From Stutzerimonas degradans (GTDB taxonomy: Bacteria; Pseudomonadota; Gammaproteobacteria; Pseudomonadales; Pseudomonadaceae), in the NCBI RefSeq assembly GCF_024448505.1, contig NZ_JAMOHV010000003.1:186001-250000 (forward strand): a stretch of 64,000 nt of DNA. The letters are read 5' to 3'. Shown in pieces: positions 47,271-56,344 of the stretch. The translations under genes and the position numbers were made by a program. The first letter of the stretch is position 1. Every line of letters begins with the position of its first letter. The notes beneath the pieces were generated by a model that worked only from the letters and a program-made list of their open reading frames with translations, did no database searches and was not told the origin of the DNA.

Positions 47271-48524
47271 ATGTACGCATCCGTTCAGCTGCTTTCGGCC
47301 AGCCGTCAGAACCTTCGGCTTCTGATTCTGATACGTGTCCTCGTGCTGGCCGCGCAGGCCGGTGCGGTGGGGCTCGCCTACGCGACCCAGGCGTTGACTC
47401 TGCCTTGGGTAGCGCTGGGCATCACGCTCGCGATCTCCGGCCTGCTGTGTCTTGGCGCGGCGCTGCGCCTGCGAGGCCCCTGGCCGGTGACCGAGCTGGA
47501 ATATGCCGTGCATCTGGGCTTCGATCTGCTGATCCACAGCGCCCTGCTGTATTACTCGGGGGGCTCGACCAATCCCTTCGTCTCCTACTATCTGGTACCG
47601 CTGACCATCGCGGCCGCGACGCTGCCGTGGCTGTATACCCTGGTGCTGGCCGGGCTCGCGCTGGCGGGTTACACGCTGATGCTGGTGTGGTACGACCCGA
47701 TCACCCTGCCATCGGTTGAACGCGCGACGCTGCTGGTCTATGGCATGTGGCTGAGCTTCGCGCTGGCTGCCGCGCTGATCACCTTCTTCGTTGCGCGCAT
47801 GGGCGAACAGTTGCGCAGACAGGCGCAATTGCAGGCGCAGCGTCGCGAGGAAAGCCTGCGCGATCAGCAGCTGCTGGCCGTCGCCACCCAGGCCGCCGGC
47901 GCCGCGCACGAGCTCGGCACGCCGCTGGCGACCATGAGCGTGCTGCTCAAGGAGCTGCGCCAAGAGTACAAGGAGCCGCAGCTGAACGAGGATCTGGGCC
48001 TGCTGCAGTCGCAGGTGCAGCTGTGCAAGGAGAGCCTGCGTCAGCTGGTGCGCGCCGCCGAAGCCGACCGGCGTCAGGCGATCGTCGAGCAGACGGCGCG
48101 CGAATGGGTCGACGCGGTGCTGCAGCGCTGGCATCTGATGCGTCCGGAGGCGACCTATCGCTTCCAGTGTGTCGGCCGTGGCAGCGCGCCGCGCCTGATG
48201 CCGCCGGCCGACCTCAGCCAGTCGTTGCTCAACCTGCTGAACAATGCCACCGATGCCAGTCCCGAGGACCTGGACATCCGCCTGGACTGGGATGCGCAAT
48301 GGATCAAACTGACCATCCGCGATCACGGCGCGGGGGTTCCGCTGGCCATAGCCGAGCAGATCGGCCGCCCCTTCATCACCACCAAGGGCAAAGGTTTCGG
48401 CCTCGGCCTGTTCCTCAGCCAGGCTAGCGTGACGCGCGCCGGCGGAACGGTGAAGCTCTACAATCACGAAGAAGGTGGCACACTTACCGAACTGCGCCTG
48501 CCGCATGGTTCGGTGCGCGCCTGA
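47271..48524 (+). CDS. roxS: RoxS/RegB/PrrB-type redox sensor histidine kinase
   Basis: 417 residues. Six transmembrane helices in the first 175 residues, with the quinone-binding motif GGSTNPF at 97-103 that defines RegB. The phospho-His box is AAGAAHELGTPLAT (His213), the redox-active Cys follows at 252 (QVQLCKES), 39 residues on, nearly as in RegB. The ATP domain has NLLNNATDAS and GLGLFLSQ. It senses respiratory redox state and controls terminal oxidases. The ATG at 47271 follows TGGAG. Paired with roxR. Confidence 0.92.
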   Translation: MYASVQLLSASRQNLRLLILIRVLVLAAQAGAVGLAYATQALTLPWVALGITLAISGLLCLGAALRLRGPWPVTELEYAVHLGFDLLIHSALLYYSGGSTNPFVSYYLVPLTIAAATLPWLYTLVLAGLALAGYTLMLVWYDPITLPSVERATLLVYGMWLSFALAAALITFFVARMGEQLRRQAQLQAQRREESLRDQQLLAVATQAAGAAHELGTPLATMSVLLKELRQEYKEPQLNEDLGLLQSQVQLCKESLRQLVRAAEADRRQAIVEQTAREWVDAVLQRWHLMRPEATYRFQCVGRGSAPRLMPPADLSQSLLNLLNNATDASPEDLDIRLDWDAQWIKLTIRDHGAGVPLAIAEQIGRPFITTKGKGFGLGLFLSQASVTRAGGTVKLYNHEEGGTLTELRLPHGSVRA

Positions 48525-48557
48525 CCTGATCGTGACCCCATTGCGAGGAATGCATAC

Positions 48558-49118
48558 ATGACCGACGAGTTGCAGCACGAGGGCGAAGAACAACCCCACC
48601 TGCTTCTGGTAGATGACGATCCGACGTTTACTCGCGTGATGGCCCGGGCCATGAGCCGTCGCGGCCTGCGGGTGAGCATCGCCGGCTCGGCCGACGAGGG
48701 GCTGGCGCTGGCCCGCCAGGACATCCCGGATTACGCCGTGCTCGACCTGAAGATGGAAGGCGATTCGGGGCTGGTGCTGCTGCCCAAACTGCTCGAACTC
48801 GACGCCGAGATGCGCGTGCTGATTCTCACGGGTTACTCGAGCATCGCCACCGCGGTAGAGGCGATCAAGCGCGGTGCCTGCAACTACCTGTGCAAGCCGG
48901 CCGATGCCGACGACGTGCTGGCCGCACTGCTGTCGCAGCATGCCGATCTCGACAGTCTGGTGCCGGAAAACCCGATGTCGGTCGACCGCCTGCAGTGGGA
49001 ACACATCCAGCGCGTGCTCAACGAGCATGACGGCAATATCTCGGCGACGGCGCGCGCCCTCGGCATGCATCGCCGTACTCTGCAGCGCAAGCTGCAGAAG
49101 CGTCCGGTCCGGCGTTAA
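48558..49118 (+). CDS. roxR: RoxR/RegA/PrrA-type response regulator
   Basis: 186 residues. Receiver domain with the phospho-acceptor Asp63 (VLDLKMEGDSG) and Lys (LCKPAD), a linker and a Fis-like C-terminal HTH (ISATARALGMHRRTLQRKLQKR). This very conserved HTH defines RegA/PrrA/RoxR. It should act with RoxS in redox control of cytochrome oxidases and possibly of genes in this island. It follows roxS by 33 bases. Confidence 0.93.
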   Translation: MTDELQHEGEEQPHLLLVDDDPTFTRVMARAMSRRGLRVSIAGSADEGLALARQDIPDYAVLDLKMEGDSGLVLLPKLLELDAEMRVLILTGYSSIATAVEAIKRGACNYLCKPADADDVLAALLSQHADLDSLVPENPMSVDRLQWEHIQRVLNEHDGNISATARALGMHRRTLQRKLQKRPVRR

Positions 49119-49212
49119 AACCGGCCGCGACGCGGCAGCACTGCTGTCGAAGCTCCAGTTCCCGACGCGGAAGCGTTTACCATAGGCGGCCTCTTCACCA
49201 ACGAGTCCGCCC

Positions 49213-50154
49213 ATGTTCCCTGTCGTCGTCCAGACCCTGAGCGTCACCGCCCCGGTATTCGCCATGCTATTTCTTGGCGTGGTGCTCCGGCGCGTCGGCT
49301 GGATCGATGCGGCGTTCGTCAACACGGCCTCGGCGTTGGTGTTCAAGGGCACCATGCCAACGCTGATGTTCATCTCGATCCTCAAGGCCGACCTGAACAC
49401 CGCCCTGCAGCCGGCCTTGCTCGGCTACTTTGTGCTGGCGACCATCGCCACGTTCGCCGTGGCCTGGGGCTGGGCCATCTGGCGCTGTCCGCGGGTGGAG
49501 CGCGGAGTCTATGTGCAGGGCGCGTTTCGCGGTAACAACGGCATCGTCGGCTTGGCACTGGCAGCCAGCCTGTACGGCGACTACGGCCTGTCCGCCGGCA
49601 GTGTGCTGGCGGGCGTGGTGATCCTGCTCTACAACAGCCTGTCGGCGTTGATCCTGGCGCTCTACAGCGCAGGTGCACGTCCCGATGCGCGCGCGATTCT
49701 CCTCAGCATCGCGCGCAACCCGCTGATCATCGGGGTCGTTTCGGCCATTCCGTTCGCCTACTGGCAGGTCGGATTGCCGGGCTGGCTGATGACGTCCGGT
49801 CAGTACTTCGCGCAGATGACGCTTCCATTGGCGTTGATCTGCATTGGCGCGACGCTGTCGCTGGCGGCGTTGCGTGACAGTAGCGGGATCGCCCTGAGTT
49901 CGAGCCTGATGAAAATGGTCTGGCTGCCGCTTATGGCTACGCTCGGCGCCTGGGCCTGCGGGTTTCGGGGCGCCGAACTGGGCATCCTGTTCCTCTATTT
50001 CGCCAGCCCGACGGCGGCGGCGAGCTTCGTGATGGCACGCGCGGTCGATGCCAACCATCAGCTGGCGGCCACCATCATCGTCATCACCACCCTGATGGCC
50101 GCTTTGAGCATCAATGCCGGCCTGTTCCTGCTTGGCGGGCTGGGCTGGATCTAG
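49213..50154 (+). CDS. AEC (auxin efflux carrier) family transporter
   Basis: 313 residues, about ten transmembrane helices. FRGNNGIVGLALAASLYG and the twofold-repeat pattern (VGLALAA, LPLALICIGATLSL) are those of the AEC/MleP family of bacterial carriers for malate, malonate or other organic anions. It is monocistronic, 94 bases after roxR and before the M23 peptidase gene. Substrate not evident. Confidence 0.85.
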   Translation: MFPVVVQTLSVTAPVFAMLFLGVVLRRVGWIDAAFVNTASALVFKGTMPTLMFISILKADLNTALQPALLGYFVLATIATFAVAWGWAIWRCPRVERGVYVQGAFRGNNGIVGLALAASLYGDYGLSAGSVLAGVVILLYNSLSALILALYSAGARPDARAILLSIARNPLIIGVVSAIPFAYWQVGLPGWLMTSGQYFAQMTLPLALICIGATLSLAALRDSSGIALSSSLMKMVWLPLMATLGAWACGFRGAELGILFLYFASPTAAASFVMARAVDANHQLAATIIVITTLMAALSINAGLFLLGGLGWI

Positions 50155-50294
50155 CGCGACCGCGAGTGACGCTGTGATCGTGATCGGCTTTTCGGCCATC
50201 GGCCGGCGGCGATCGCGCTAATCGCCCAACAGCGCGCAGAAAATTATCTTCCGCTGCCGTCCAATCGCCCTCGGTTTTTCTGGGGGACGCCACG

Positions 50295-51269
50295 ATGTCG
50301 TTTTTTACGCCTTCGAACCGCTCGCTGACGCGTGAGACCAATCGGGTGGTCAATCCGCGGCGACTGCTGGCGCCGTGCCTGGCGCTGTCTCTGCCTTTGA
50401 GCCTGCTGATCTTTGGTGGCGGCGTCTGGGTCGGGAAGGGTCTTGGAATAGCGCGCGCGGCGATCAGCGTCGAGGAGTCGACGCCGCCCAGCGAGGGGCA
50501 TTTCGTCATCGCACGGGTTGGCGAAATGGTCGGGCGGATGAAGTCACTGGAGTCCGATGTGCTCGCCCTGCAGCGGATGCTGAGCGAGCAGCGGGTGCTC
50601 GAGCGCGAGCTGTCCGCGCTGGATCCGGCGCTGCTGCCGGTGCTTGCGCCGGCACCGCTGGCGGGCGCTCAGGGCGGCCTGTTGCTGCCGCCGCGCGGTT
50701 GTGCGCAGGGCCAGACGCCCGCAGTCGAGCGCGAGCCCCTGCTCGATTTGCAGCAAAGCGAAACCTCGGCACGCTGTCTGCGTAGCGTGGTGGATGCGTT
50801 GATGCGGGGCGTGGCCGAGCGTAACGCGGCGCTGATGACGATCCCCTCGCATCGTCCGGTGGGACCGGCGCGGCTGGGTTCGGCCTATGGCAATCGGATC
50901 GATCCATTCCGGCAGCAGCTGGCCTTCCACTCCGGCGTGGATTTCGCGCTGAGCGCAGGCTCCGATGTGTTCGCCGCAGCGGGCGGTCGGGTGCGCTTTG
51001 CCGGTCATCGGGGCGCCTACGGCAAACTGGTGGAAATCGACCACGGCAATCGGCTGGTGACACGCTATGCGCACCTGTCACGCTTGCACGTGCGCGCCGG
51101 CGACATCGTCACACCGCAGCAGCGCGTCGGCGCGGTCGGCTCGACCGGGCGCTCCACCGGTCCGCACCTGCATTTCGAGGTGTTGCACCAGGGGCGCTTC
51201 GTCGATCCGCAGCGCTTCCTCGCCCTCGGTGATCTGCAGCGCGTCGACGATGATCTGGCGGCGGACTAG
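50295..51269 (+). CDS. Membrane-anchored M23 (LytM) peptidase
   Basis: 324 residues. One transmembrane helix (about 27-50), a coiled coil (about 70-105), and a C-terminal LytM domain (about 190-305). Zinc ligands are complete: HSGVDFA (His and Asp) and HLHFEV (second His of HxH), with GNRLVTRYAHLSRL and VGSTGRSTGPHLHF. It probably cleaves peptidoglycan cross-links. The next gene overlaps its end by 20 bases, followed by bactofilin, so it is part of a three-gene cell-wall/cytoskeleton unit. The upstream gap to the AEC gene is about 140 bases. Confidence 0.88.
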   Translation: MSFFTPSNRSLTRETNRVVNPRRLLAPCLALSLPLSLLIFGGGVWVGKGLGIARAAISVEESTPPSEGHFVIARVGEMVGRMKSLESDVLALQRMLSEQRVLERELSALDPALLPVLAPAPLAGAQGGLLLPPRGCAQGQTPAVEREPLLDLQQSETSARCLRSVVDALMRGVAERNAALMTIPSHRPVGPARLGSAYGNRIDPFRQQLAFHSGVDFALSAGSDVFAAAGGRVRFAGHRGAYGKLVEIDHGNRLVTRYAHLSRLHVRAGDIVTPQQRVGAVGSTGRSTGPHLHFEVLHQGRFVDPQRFLALGDLQRVDDDLAAD

Positions 51270-51606
51270 CGCGCATTCCAGCCGCGAGCTGCTGCGCGCC
51301 GAGCATCGGCCGCGGGTGATCCGGCCTCGGCGCCTGCCCTGGTTGCCGCTGCTCCTGCTGGCGGCGATTGCCGGGCTGCTGTGGTTGCGCCACGCCGACG
51401 GCAGCGCGCACGCGCAGCGCGTCGAGCAGCTCACCACGGCGAACCAGGCGCTGCAGGCGACGCTTGCGCAGGGCCGCTTGCAGCGTCAGGAAATCCAGGC
51501 CACCAACGCGCAGTTGCTGCGCCGCAATGCCCAGCTGTCCGCGCAAATCGAGCAATTGCAAACCGAGCTGGCGTTCTTCCGTCAGCAGAAGAAAAAAGCC
51601 CATTGA
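51250..51606 (+). CDS. Small bitopic coiled-coil membrane protein between M23 peptidase and bactofilin
   Basis: 118 residues. Basic N-terminus, one transmembrane helix (about 28-46, LPWLPLLLLAAIAGLLWLR), then a heptad-like coiled coil to the end (VEQLTTANQALQATLAQGRL, AQLSAQIEQLQTELAFFRQQ). The chosen ATG at 51250 overlaps the peptidase by 20 bases; a GTG further in is an alternative. FtsB/FtsL-like in layout only. I infer that it bridges the membrane peptidase and the cytoplasmic bactofilin; the family is not recognised. Confidence 0.65.
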   Translation: MIWRRTSAHSSRELLRAEHRPRVIRPRRLPWLPLLLLAAIAGLLWLRHADGSAHAQRVEQLTTANQALQATLAQGRLQRQEIQATNAQLLRRNAQLSAQIEQLQTELAFFRQQKKKAH

Positions 51607-51620
51607 TCTTGGAGTACCTG

Positions 51621-52046
51621 ATGTTCAGCAAGAAGAAGCCGGCGCCGCGCGTGGTGATCGACCAGTTTTCCAGCCTGATTTGCGGCAACCTCTCGCTGGC
51701 GGGCGACCTGGAGTTCGAGGACGGCCTCAAGATCAGTGGGACAGTGCGCGGCAATGTCCTGCACAAACCGGGCACCCATAGCCTGCTGGCGCTGAGCGCG
51801 GAAGGACGGATCGACGGCAACGTCAGCAGCTTCGACGCGCTGATCGACGGCACGGTGGTCGGCGACGTGGTGGTCGAGCATCTGCTAGAGCTGCATTCCA
51901 ATGCGCGGGTGCGCGGCAACATCCGTTATCGCCAGTTGAGCATGGAGAACGGCGCCGTGGTCGAAGGAGCACTCCAGCTTCTGAGCGACGAGGAGGAGAC
52001 CGCGCAGATCTTCGAGCTGCCGCGGCTGCAGGGGCGCGAGGGCTGA
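51621..52046 (+). CDS. Bactofilin (polymer-forming cytoskeletal protein)
   Basis: 141 residues. Short basic N-terminus (MFSKKKPAPR, a possible membrane-binding tail), then the bactofilin beta-helix (about 15-115: ICGNLSLAGDLEFEDGLKIS, GTVRGNVLH, AEGRIDGNVSS, IDGTVVGDVVVE, NARVRGNIRYRQLSMENG) and an acidic tail. Bactofilins self-assemble without nucleotide and localise cell-wall enzymes. ATG at 51621 with TTGGAG, 14 bases after the coiled-coil gene. Confidence 0.9.
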   Translation: MFSKKKPAPRVVIDQFSSLICGNLSLAGDLEFEDGLKISGTVRGNVLHKPGTHSLLALSAEGRIDGNVSSFDALIDGTVVGDVVVEHLLELHSNARVRGNIRYRQLSMENGAVVEGALQLLSDEEETAQIFELPRLQGREG

Positions 52047-52085
52047 ACTGCACATGCCCGGCCGCAGCGGCCGGGCGGCAGAGGC

Positions 52086-53168
52086 TCAGCGCTGCAGCTT
52101 CCAGGCGCGAGCGCCGATCACCAGTAGCGTGATAAGGGTCAGCGGCAGAACGAACCAAAGCATGGCCTGACTGAACATGGCCAGCCCCGGTGCGTCGGTG
52201 CTGTGCATGATCAGCCAAGTGGTGTAGATCACGTAATAGGCGAAGAAAAGCGCACCTTCCCAGCGGCGAATGCAGTAGCCGGCGAAGAAGATCGGCAGGC
52301 ACGCGGCCGCCACGGCGATCATCACCGGGAAGTCGAAGGCGATGGCGTTGCTCGAGACGCTGATGGCCGTCGGCGAAACCAGCGAGGCGAGGCCGAGCAC
52401 CGCCAGCAGGTTGAAAATGTTGCTGCCGACCACGTTGCCCACGGCGATATCGCGTTCTCCCTTGATGGCGGCGATGACCGAAGTCGCGACCTCCGGCAGC
52501 GAGGTGCCGGCGGCAATGATGGTCAGACCGATCACCAGCTCCGACAGCCCCAGCGCCTTGGCCAGCGTGACCGCCGCGTCCACCAGCAGGCCGGAGCCCT
52601 GCACCAGCAGCACCAGGCCGATGGCGATGAACAGCAGATGGCGCAGGCTGGCGAAGCGTCCGGCCGGCTCATGCAGGCCGTATTCGTCTTCGAATTCCTG
52701 ATTCTCGTTGTTGCGCGACTTCAGGCTGCTGACGATCAGGAAGCCGGTGTAACTCAGAACCGCGCCGAATAGCAGCACGCCATCCAGACGCCCGTACTGC
52801 TCGTCCATCGCCAGAAACCAGGCCAGCAGGCTGGCGCCGATCATGATCGGCACGTCGAAACGGATCAGCTGACGCGACACCAGCATCGGCGTGATCAGCG
52901 CCGAGAGGCCGAGGATGAACAGTACGTTGAAGATGTTGCTGCCGATTACGTTACCCACCGCGATATCGCCCTGGTCGGCCACGGCCGATTGCACGCTGAC
53001 CGCCATCTCCGGCGCGCTGGTGCCGAAGGCCACCACCGTCAGGCCGATGATCAGCGGCGAAATGCCGAACTGCGCGGCCAGCCGCGCCGCGCCGCGCACC
53101 AGCAATTCGGCGCCGGCGACCAGCAGCACCAGGCCGGCGAACAGGTAGACGAAGGTCATCAGGGTCAC
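52086..53168 (-). CDS. Calcium/sodium antiporter (CaCA family, YrbG-like), copy 1
   Basis: 360 residues, two homologous halves of five helices, each with the ion-binding repeat (VAFGTSAPEMAVS with GNVIGSNIFNVLF; AAGTSLPEVATS with GNVVGSNIFNLL). The start is a GTG at 53168 with GGAG eight bases upstream; the resulting N-terminus (MTLMTFVYLFAGL) aligns with the next copy (MTLLTLAYLLAGL). It exchanges cations across the inner membrane. Tandem with copy 2, 28 bases apart. Confidence 0.9.
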   Translation of the reverse strand: MTLMTFVYLFAGLVLLVAGAELLVRGAARLAAQFGISPLIIGLTVVAFGTSAPEMAVSVQSAVADQGDIAVGNVIGSNIFNVLFILGLSALITPMLVSRQLIRFDVPIMIGASLLAWFLAMDEQYGRLDGVLLFGAVLSYTGFLIVSSLKSRNNENQEFEDEYGLHEPAGRFASLRHLLFIAIGLVLLVQGSGLLVDAAVTLAKALGLSELVIGLTIIAAGTSLPEVATSVIAAIKGERDIAVGNVVGSNIFNLLAVLGLASLVSPTAISVSSNAIAFDFPVMIAVAAACLPIFFAGYCIRRWEGALFFAYYVIYTTWLIMHSTDAPGLAMFSQAMLWFVLPLTLITLLVIGARAWKLQR

Positions 53169-53196
53169 GGAACACACTCCATAGGTGGGAAGATGG

Positions 53197-54270
53197 TTAG
53201 CGCTGCCGCCGCCAGGCGCGCCCGGCGATCAACACCAGCGTAATGGCAGTCAGGGGGAAGGCAAACCAGAGCATGGCGTCGCGCAGGCGATCGAGGTCGC
53301 CAAGACCGGTGGTGAACATCACCAGATACAGGCCGTAGGCCAGGTAGTAGGCCAGGAACAGCAGGCCTTCCCAGCGATTGATGCGATAGCCGGAGAAGAA
53401 GATCGGCAGGCAGGCGACGAATACCGCGAGCATCACGGGAAAATCGAACGCCAGCGCATTAGGCGAGATCGACAGGCCGCCGCCGGCCAGCGCGGCACTG
53501 GCGCCCAGCACCAGCAGCAGATTGAAGATGCAGCTGCCCACCACATTGCCGACCGCGATGTCGCGCTCACCCTTGAGCGCCGCCAGCAGCGAGGCCGCCA
53601 GTTCCGGCAGCGAGGTGCCGACTGCCACGACGGTCAGACCGATCACCAGCTCGGAAAGCCCGAACGCGCGCGCCAGCTCCACCGCGCCGATGATCAGCAG
53701 ATGAGCGCCGGCCACTAGCAGGCCGATGCCAGCGATCACCCGCAGTAGTTGCGTGGGCCAGGCCCCAGGCTGCGCATTAAATTCCGCGGCGAACTCATCG
53801 GGGCCGGCGCTGGGGCGCTGACGGCGAGCGGCGCGAATGAGCAGTGCGGTATAGACAGCGAGACAGGCGAGCAGCAAAGCGCCTTCGCCGCGGCCGATGC
53901 GCCCGTCCCAGGCCAGCGCATAGACCAGCAGGCCGGCGCCGAGCATCAGCGGCACGTCCAGGCGGATCAGCTGGCGCGATACCCGCAGCGGCGCAATCAG
54001 TGCGCAGAGTCCGAGGATCAGCAGGATGTTGGCGATGTTGCTGCCGATCACGTTGCCGACCGCAATGTCGCCGCTGCCGGCGAGTGCCGCCTCGAGGCTG
54101 ACCGCAGTCTCCGGTGCGCTGGTTCCGAAGGCGACTACGGTCAGGCCGATTACCAGCGGCGGGATGCCGAGGCGCGCCGCCAGCTGTGTCGCGCCACGAA
54201 CCAGACTGCCGGCTCCGAAGGTAAGCAGAATCAGGCCGGCAAGCAGATAGGCGAGGGTGAGCAGTGTCAT
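53197..54270 (-). CDS. Calcium/sodium antiporter (CaCA family), copy 2
   Basis: 357 residues, same architecture as copy 1 (VAFGTSAPETAVS with GNVIGSNIANIL; AVGTSLPELAAS with GNVVGSCIFNLL). In the second half Cys replaces Ser in GSN (GSCIFN), a change at an ion-binding position that may alter selectivity. ATG at 54270; the in-frame TTG five codons upstream is less likely. It precedes copy 1 on the minus strand, as an operon born by duplication. Confidence 0.88.
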   Translation of the reverse strand: MTLLTLAYLLAGLILLTFGAGSLVRGATQLAARLGIPPLVIGLTVVAFGTSAPETAVSLEAALAGSGDIAVGNVIGSNIANILLILGLCALIAPLRVSRQLIRLDVPLMLGAGLLVYALAWDGRIGRGEGALLLACLAVYTALLIRAARRQRPSAGPDEFAAEFNAQPGAWPTQLLRVIAGIGLLVAGAHLLIIGAVELARAFGLSELVIGLTVVAVGTSLPELAASLLAALKGERDIAVGNVVGSCIFNLLLVLGASAALAGGGLSISPNALAFDFPVMLAVFVACLPIFFSGYRINRWEGLLFLAYYLAYGLYLVMFTTGLGDLDRLRDAMLWFAFPLTAITLVLIAGRAWRRQR

Positions 54271-54343
54271 GGGTGTGGCGTGCAAGAGGCCGACGGCGGC
54301 GTGCTGGCGCCGCGACGATAGCGCCCGGAGTCGTGTGGCGCGT

Positions 54344-54742
54344 TCATTCGACCGTTTCGATCCGCACGGCCACCACGCCCCGCTCGATCATGCCGATCTG
54401 CTGTGCGGCGGCGCGCGAGAGATCGATGATGCGGCCACGGCGAAACGGGCCGCGGTCGTTGATGCGTACGGTGACCTTGCGGCCGTTGGCCAGGTTGGTC
54501 ACCTGCACGCGCGTGCCGAACGGCAGCGAGCGATGGGCGGCGACCAGCGCGTTCTGGTCGTGACGCTCGCCGCTGGCGGTTCGCTGACCGTGGTGCATAC
54601 GTGCGTAGTAGGACGCCTTGCCCTGCTGACTGAAACCGCGTTCCACCGGCGCGTGCGGCGCTGTCGGCGCGGGCTGCCGTTCGGCGCAGCCGGTGACGAA
54701 CGCGAGCAGCAGTAGCGGAGCAAGCAGGCGTACGAGGTGCAT
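54344..54742 (-). CDS. Minimal RlpA-like lipoprotein (double-psi beta-barrel)
   Basis: 132 residues. Lipoprotein signal with lipobox VTGC (Cys19), then directly the RlpA barrel: [47 protein letters not shown] and [16 protein letters not shown]. The catalytic Asp and His region of RlpA lytic transglycosylases is present. The C-terminal SPOR domain that targets RlpA to the septum is missing; the protein ends after the barrel. It probably acts on naked glycan strands. It stands between the antiporters and gatB. Confidence 0.85.
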   Translation of the reverse strand: MHLVRLLAPLLLLAFVTGCAERQPAPTAPHAPVERGFSQQGKASYYARMHHGQRTASGERHDQNALVAAHRSLPFGTRVQVTNLANGRKVTVRINDRGPFRRGRIIDLSRAAAQQIGMIERGVVAVRIETVE

Positions 54743-54822
54743 GAACGATCCGTTCCTTGAAGAATTCTGCCGGCGAGTCAGTCGCAGCCGGACGCTGGCG
54801 CGGCGCGCGCATCGACCGCGAG

Positions 54823-54841
54823 CGCCCGGCCCGACCGGGCG
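54823..54841 (-). terminator. GC hairpin downstream of gatB
   Basis: CGCCCGG / CCGGGCG, 7-bp stem with a 5-base loop, about 45 bases after the gatB stop on the minus strand, in a very GC-rich stretch. Probable end of gatCAB. Confidence 0.45.
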
Positions 54842-54884
54842 ACGCTCGGCGCGCAGGCGGCCGGGAGAGCCAGCCGCGCGCTGC

Positions 54885-56333
54885 TTAGCCTTCGAGTTTC
54901 TTCTTCAGCAGTTGGTTCACCTGGCCGGGGTTGGCCTTGCCCTTGGACGCCTTCATCGCCTGGCCGACGAAGAAGCCGAACATCTTGCCGCGCTTGGCTT
55001 CATCGCTGGCGCGGTACTGCTCGACCTGTTCCGCATTGGCCGCCAGCACTTCGTCGAGCATCGCCTCGATGGCGCCGCTGTCGGTAACCTGCTTGAGGCC
55101 CTTCTTCTCGATGACTTCGTCGGCATTCTCGCCTTCGCCGGCCGCGAGGGCTTCGAAGACCATTTTGGCGATCTTGCCGGAGATGGTGTCGTCCTTGATG
55201 CGCAGGATCAGACCGCCAAGCTGCGCGGCGGACACCGGCGACTGTTCGATCTCCAGGCCGTCCTTGTTGAGCAGGCTGGACAGCTCGCCCATCACCCAGT
55301 TGGCCGCCAGTTTGGCGTCACCGCAGACCTGTTGCACGGCCTCGAAGTAGTCGGCCAGTTCGCGACTGGCGGAGAGCACCGAGGCGTCATAGGTGGACAG
55401 GCCGAACTGGCTCTCGAAACGCGCGCGCTTCTCGCCCGGCAGTTCCGGCAGTTCGCCGCGCACCTGCTCGATGAAGCTCTCTTCCAGCACCACCGGCAGC
55501 AGATCGGGGCAGGGGAAGTAGCGGTAGTCGTTGGCTTCTTCCTTGCTGCGCATCGAACGGGTTTCGTCCTTATTCGGGTCGTACAGGCGAGTTTCCTGCA
55601 CCACCTTGCCGCCGTCCTCGATCAGCTCGATCTGCCGCTGCACCTCGTGGTTGATGGCCTTCTCGATGAAGCGGAACGAGTTGACGTTCTTGATCTCGGC
55701 GCGGGTGCCGAACTCGACCTGGCCTTTCGGCCGCACCGACACGTTGCAGTCGCAGCGCAGCGAGCCTTCGGCCATGTTGCCGTCGCAGATGCCCAGGTAA
55801 CGCACCAGCGCGTGGATGGCCTTGACGTAGGCCACGGCCTCTTTGGCCGAGCGGATATCCGGCTCGGAGACGATTTCCAGCAGCGGTGTGCCGGCACGGT
55901 TCAGGTCGATGCCGCTCATGCCGTGGAAGTCTTCGTGCAGGCTCTTGCCGGCGTCCTCTTCCAGGTGCGCGCGGGTGATGCCGACGCGCTTGACCGTGCC
56001 GTCTTCCAAGGTGATGTCCAGGTGGCCCTTGCCAACCACCGGATGATCCATCTGGCTGGTCTGGTAGCCCTTGGGCAGGTCGGGGTAGAAGTAGTTCTTG
56101 CGCGCGAACACGTTGGTGCGGCCCAGTTCTGCGTCGATCGCCAGGCCGAACTTCACCGCCATGCGCACGGCTTCTTCATTCAATACCGGCAGGGTGCCGG
56201 GCATGCCCAGGTCGACCAGGCTCGCCTGGGTGTTCGGCTCGGCGCCGAAGGTCGTAGCGCTGCCGGAGAAGATCTTCGACTGGGTGCTGAGCTGGGCGTG
56301 GATTTCCAGCCCGATCACGGTTTCCCATTGCAT
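54885..56333 (-). CDS. gatB: Aspartyl/glutamyl-tRNA amidotransferase subunit B
   Basis: 482 residues, full length. N-terminal [43 protein letters not shown], and the C-terminal GatB/YqeY domain ending [11 protein letters not shown]. It phosphorylates and delivers the misacylated tRNA for GatA-catalysed amidation. It is 11 bases downstream of gatA. Confidence 0.97.
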   Translation of the reverse strand: MQWETVIGLEIHAQLSTQSKIFSGSATTFGAEPNTQASLVDLGMPGTLPVLNEEAVRMAVKFGLAIDAELGRTNVFARKNYFYPDLPKGYQTSQMDHPVVGKGHLDITLEDGTVKRVGITRAHLEEDAGKSLHEDFHGMSGIDLNRAGTPLLEIVSEPDIRSAKEAVAYVKAIHALVRYLGICDGNMAEGSLRCDCNVSVRPKGQVEFGTRAEIKNVNSFRFIEKAINHEVQRQIELIEDGGKVVQETRLYDPNKDETRSMRSKEEANDYRYFPCPDLLPVVLEESFIEQVRGELPELPGEKRARFESQFGLSTYDASVLSASRELADYFEAVQQVCGDAKLAANWVMGELSSLLNKDGLEIEQSPVSAAQLGGLILRIKDDTISGKIAKMVFEALAAGEGENADEVIEKKGLKQVTDSGAIEAMLDEVLAANAEQVEQYRASDEAKRGKMFGFFVGQAMKASKGKANPGQVNQLLKKKLEG

Positions 56334-56344
56334 GTGTATCGTCC

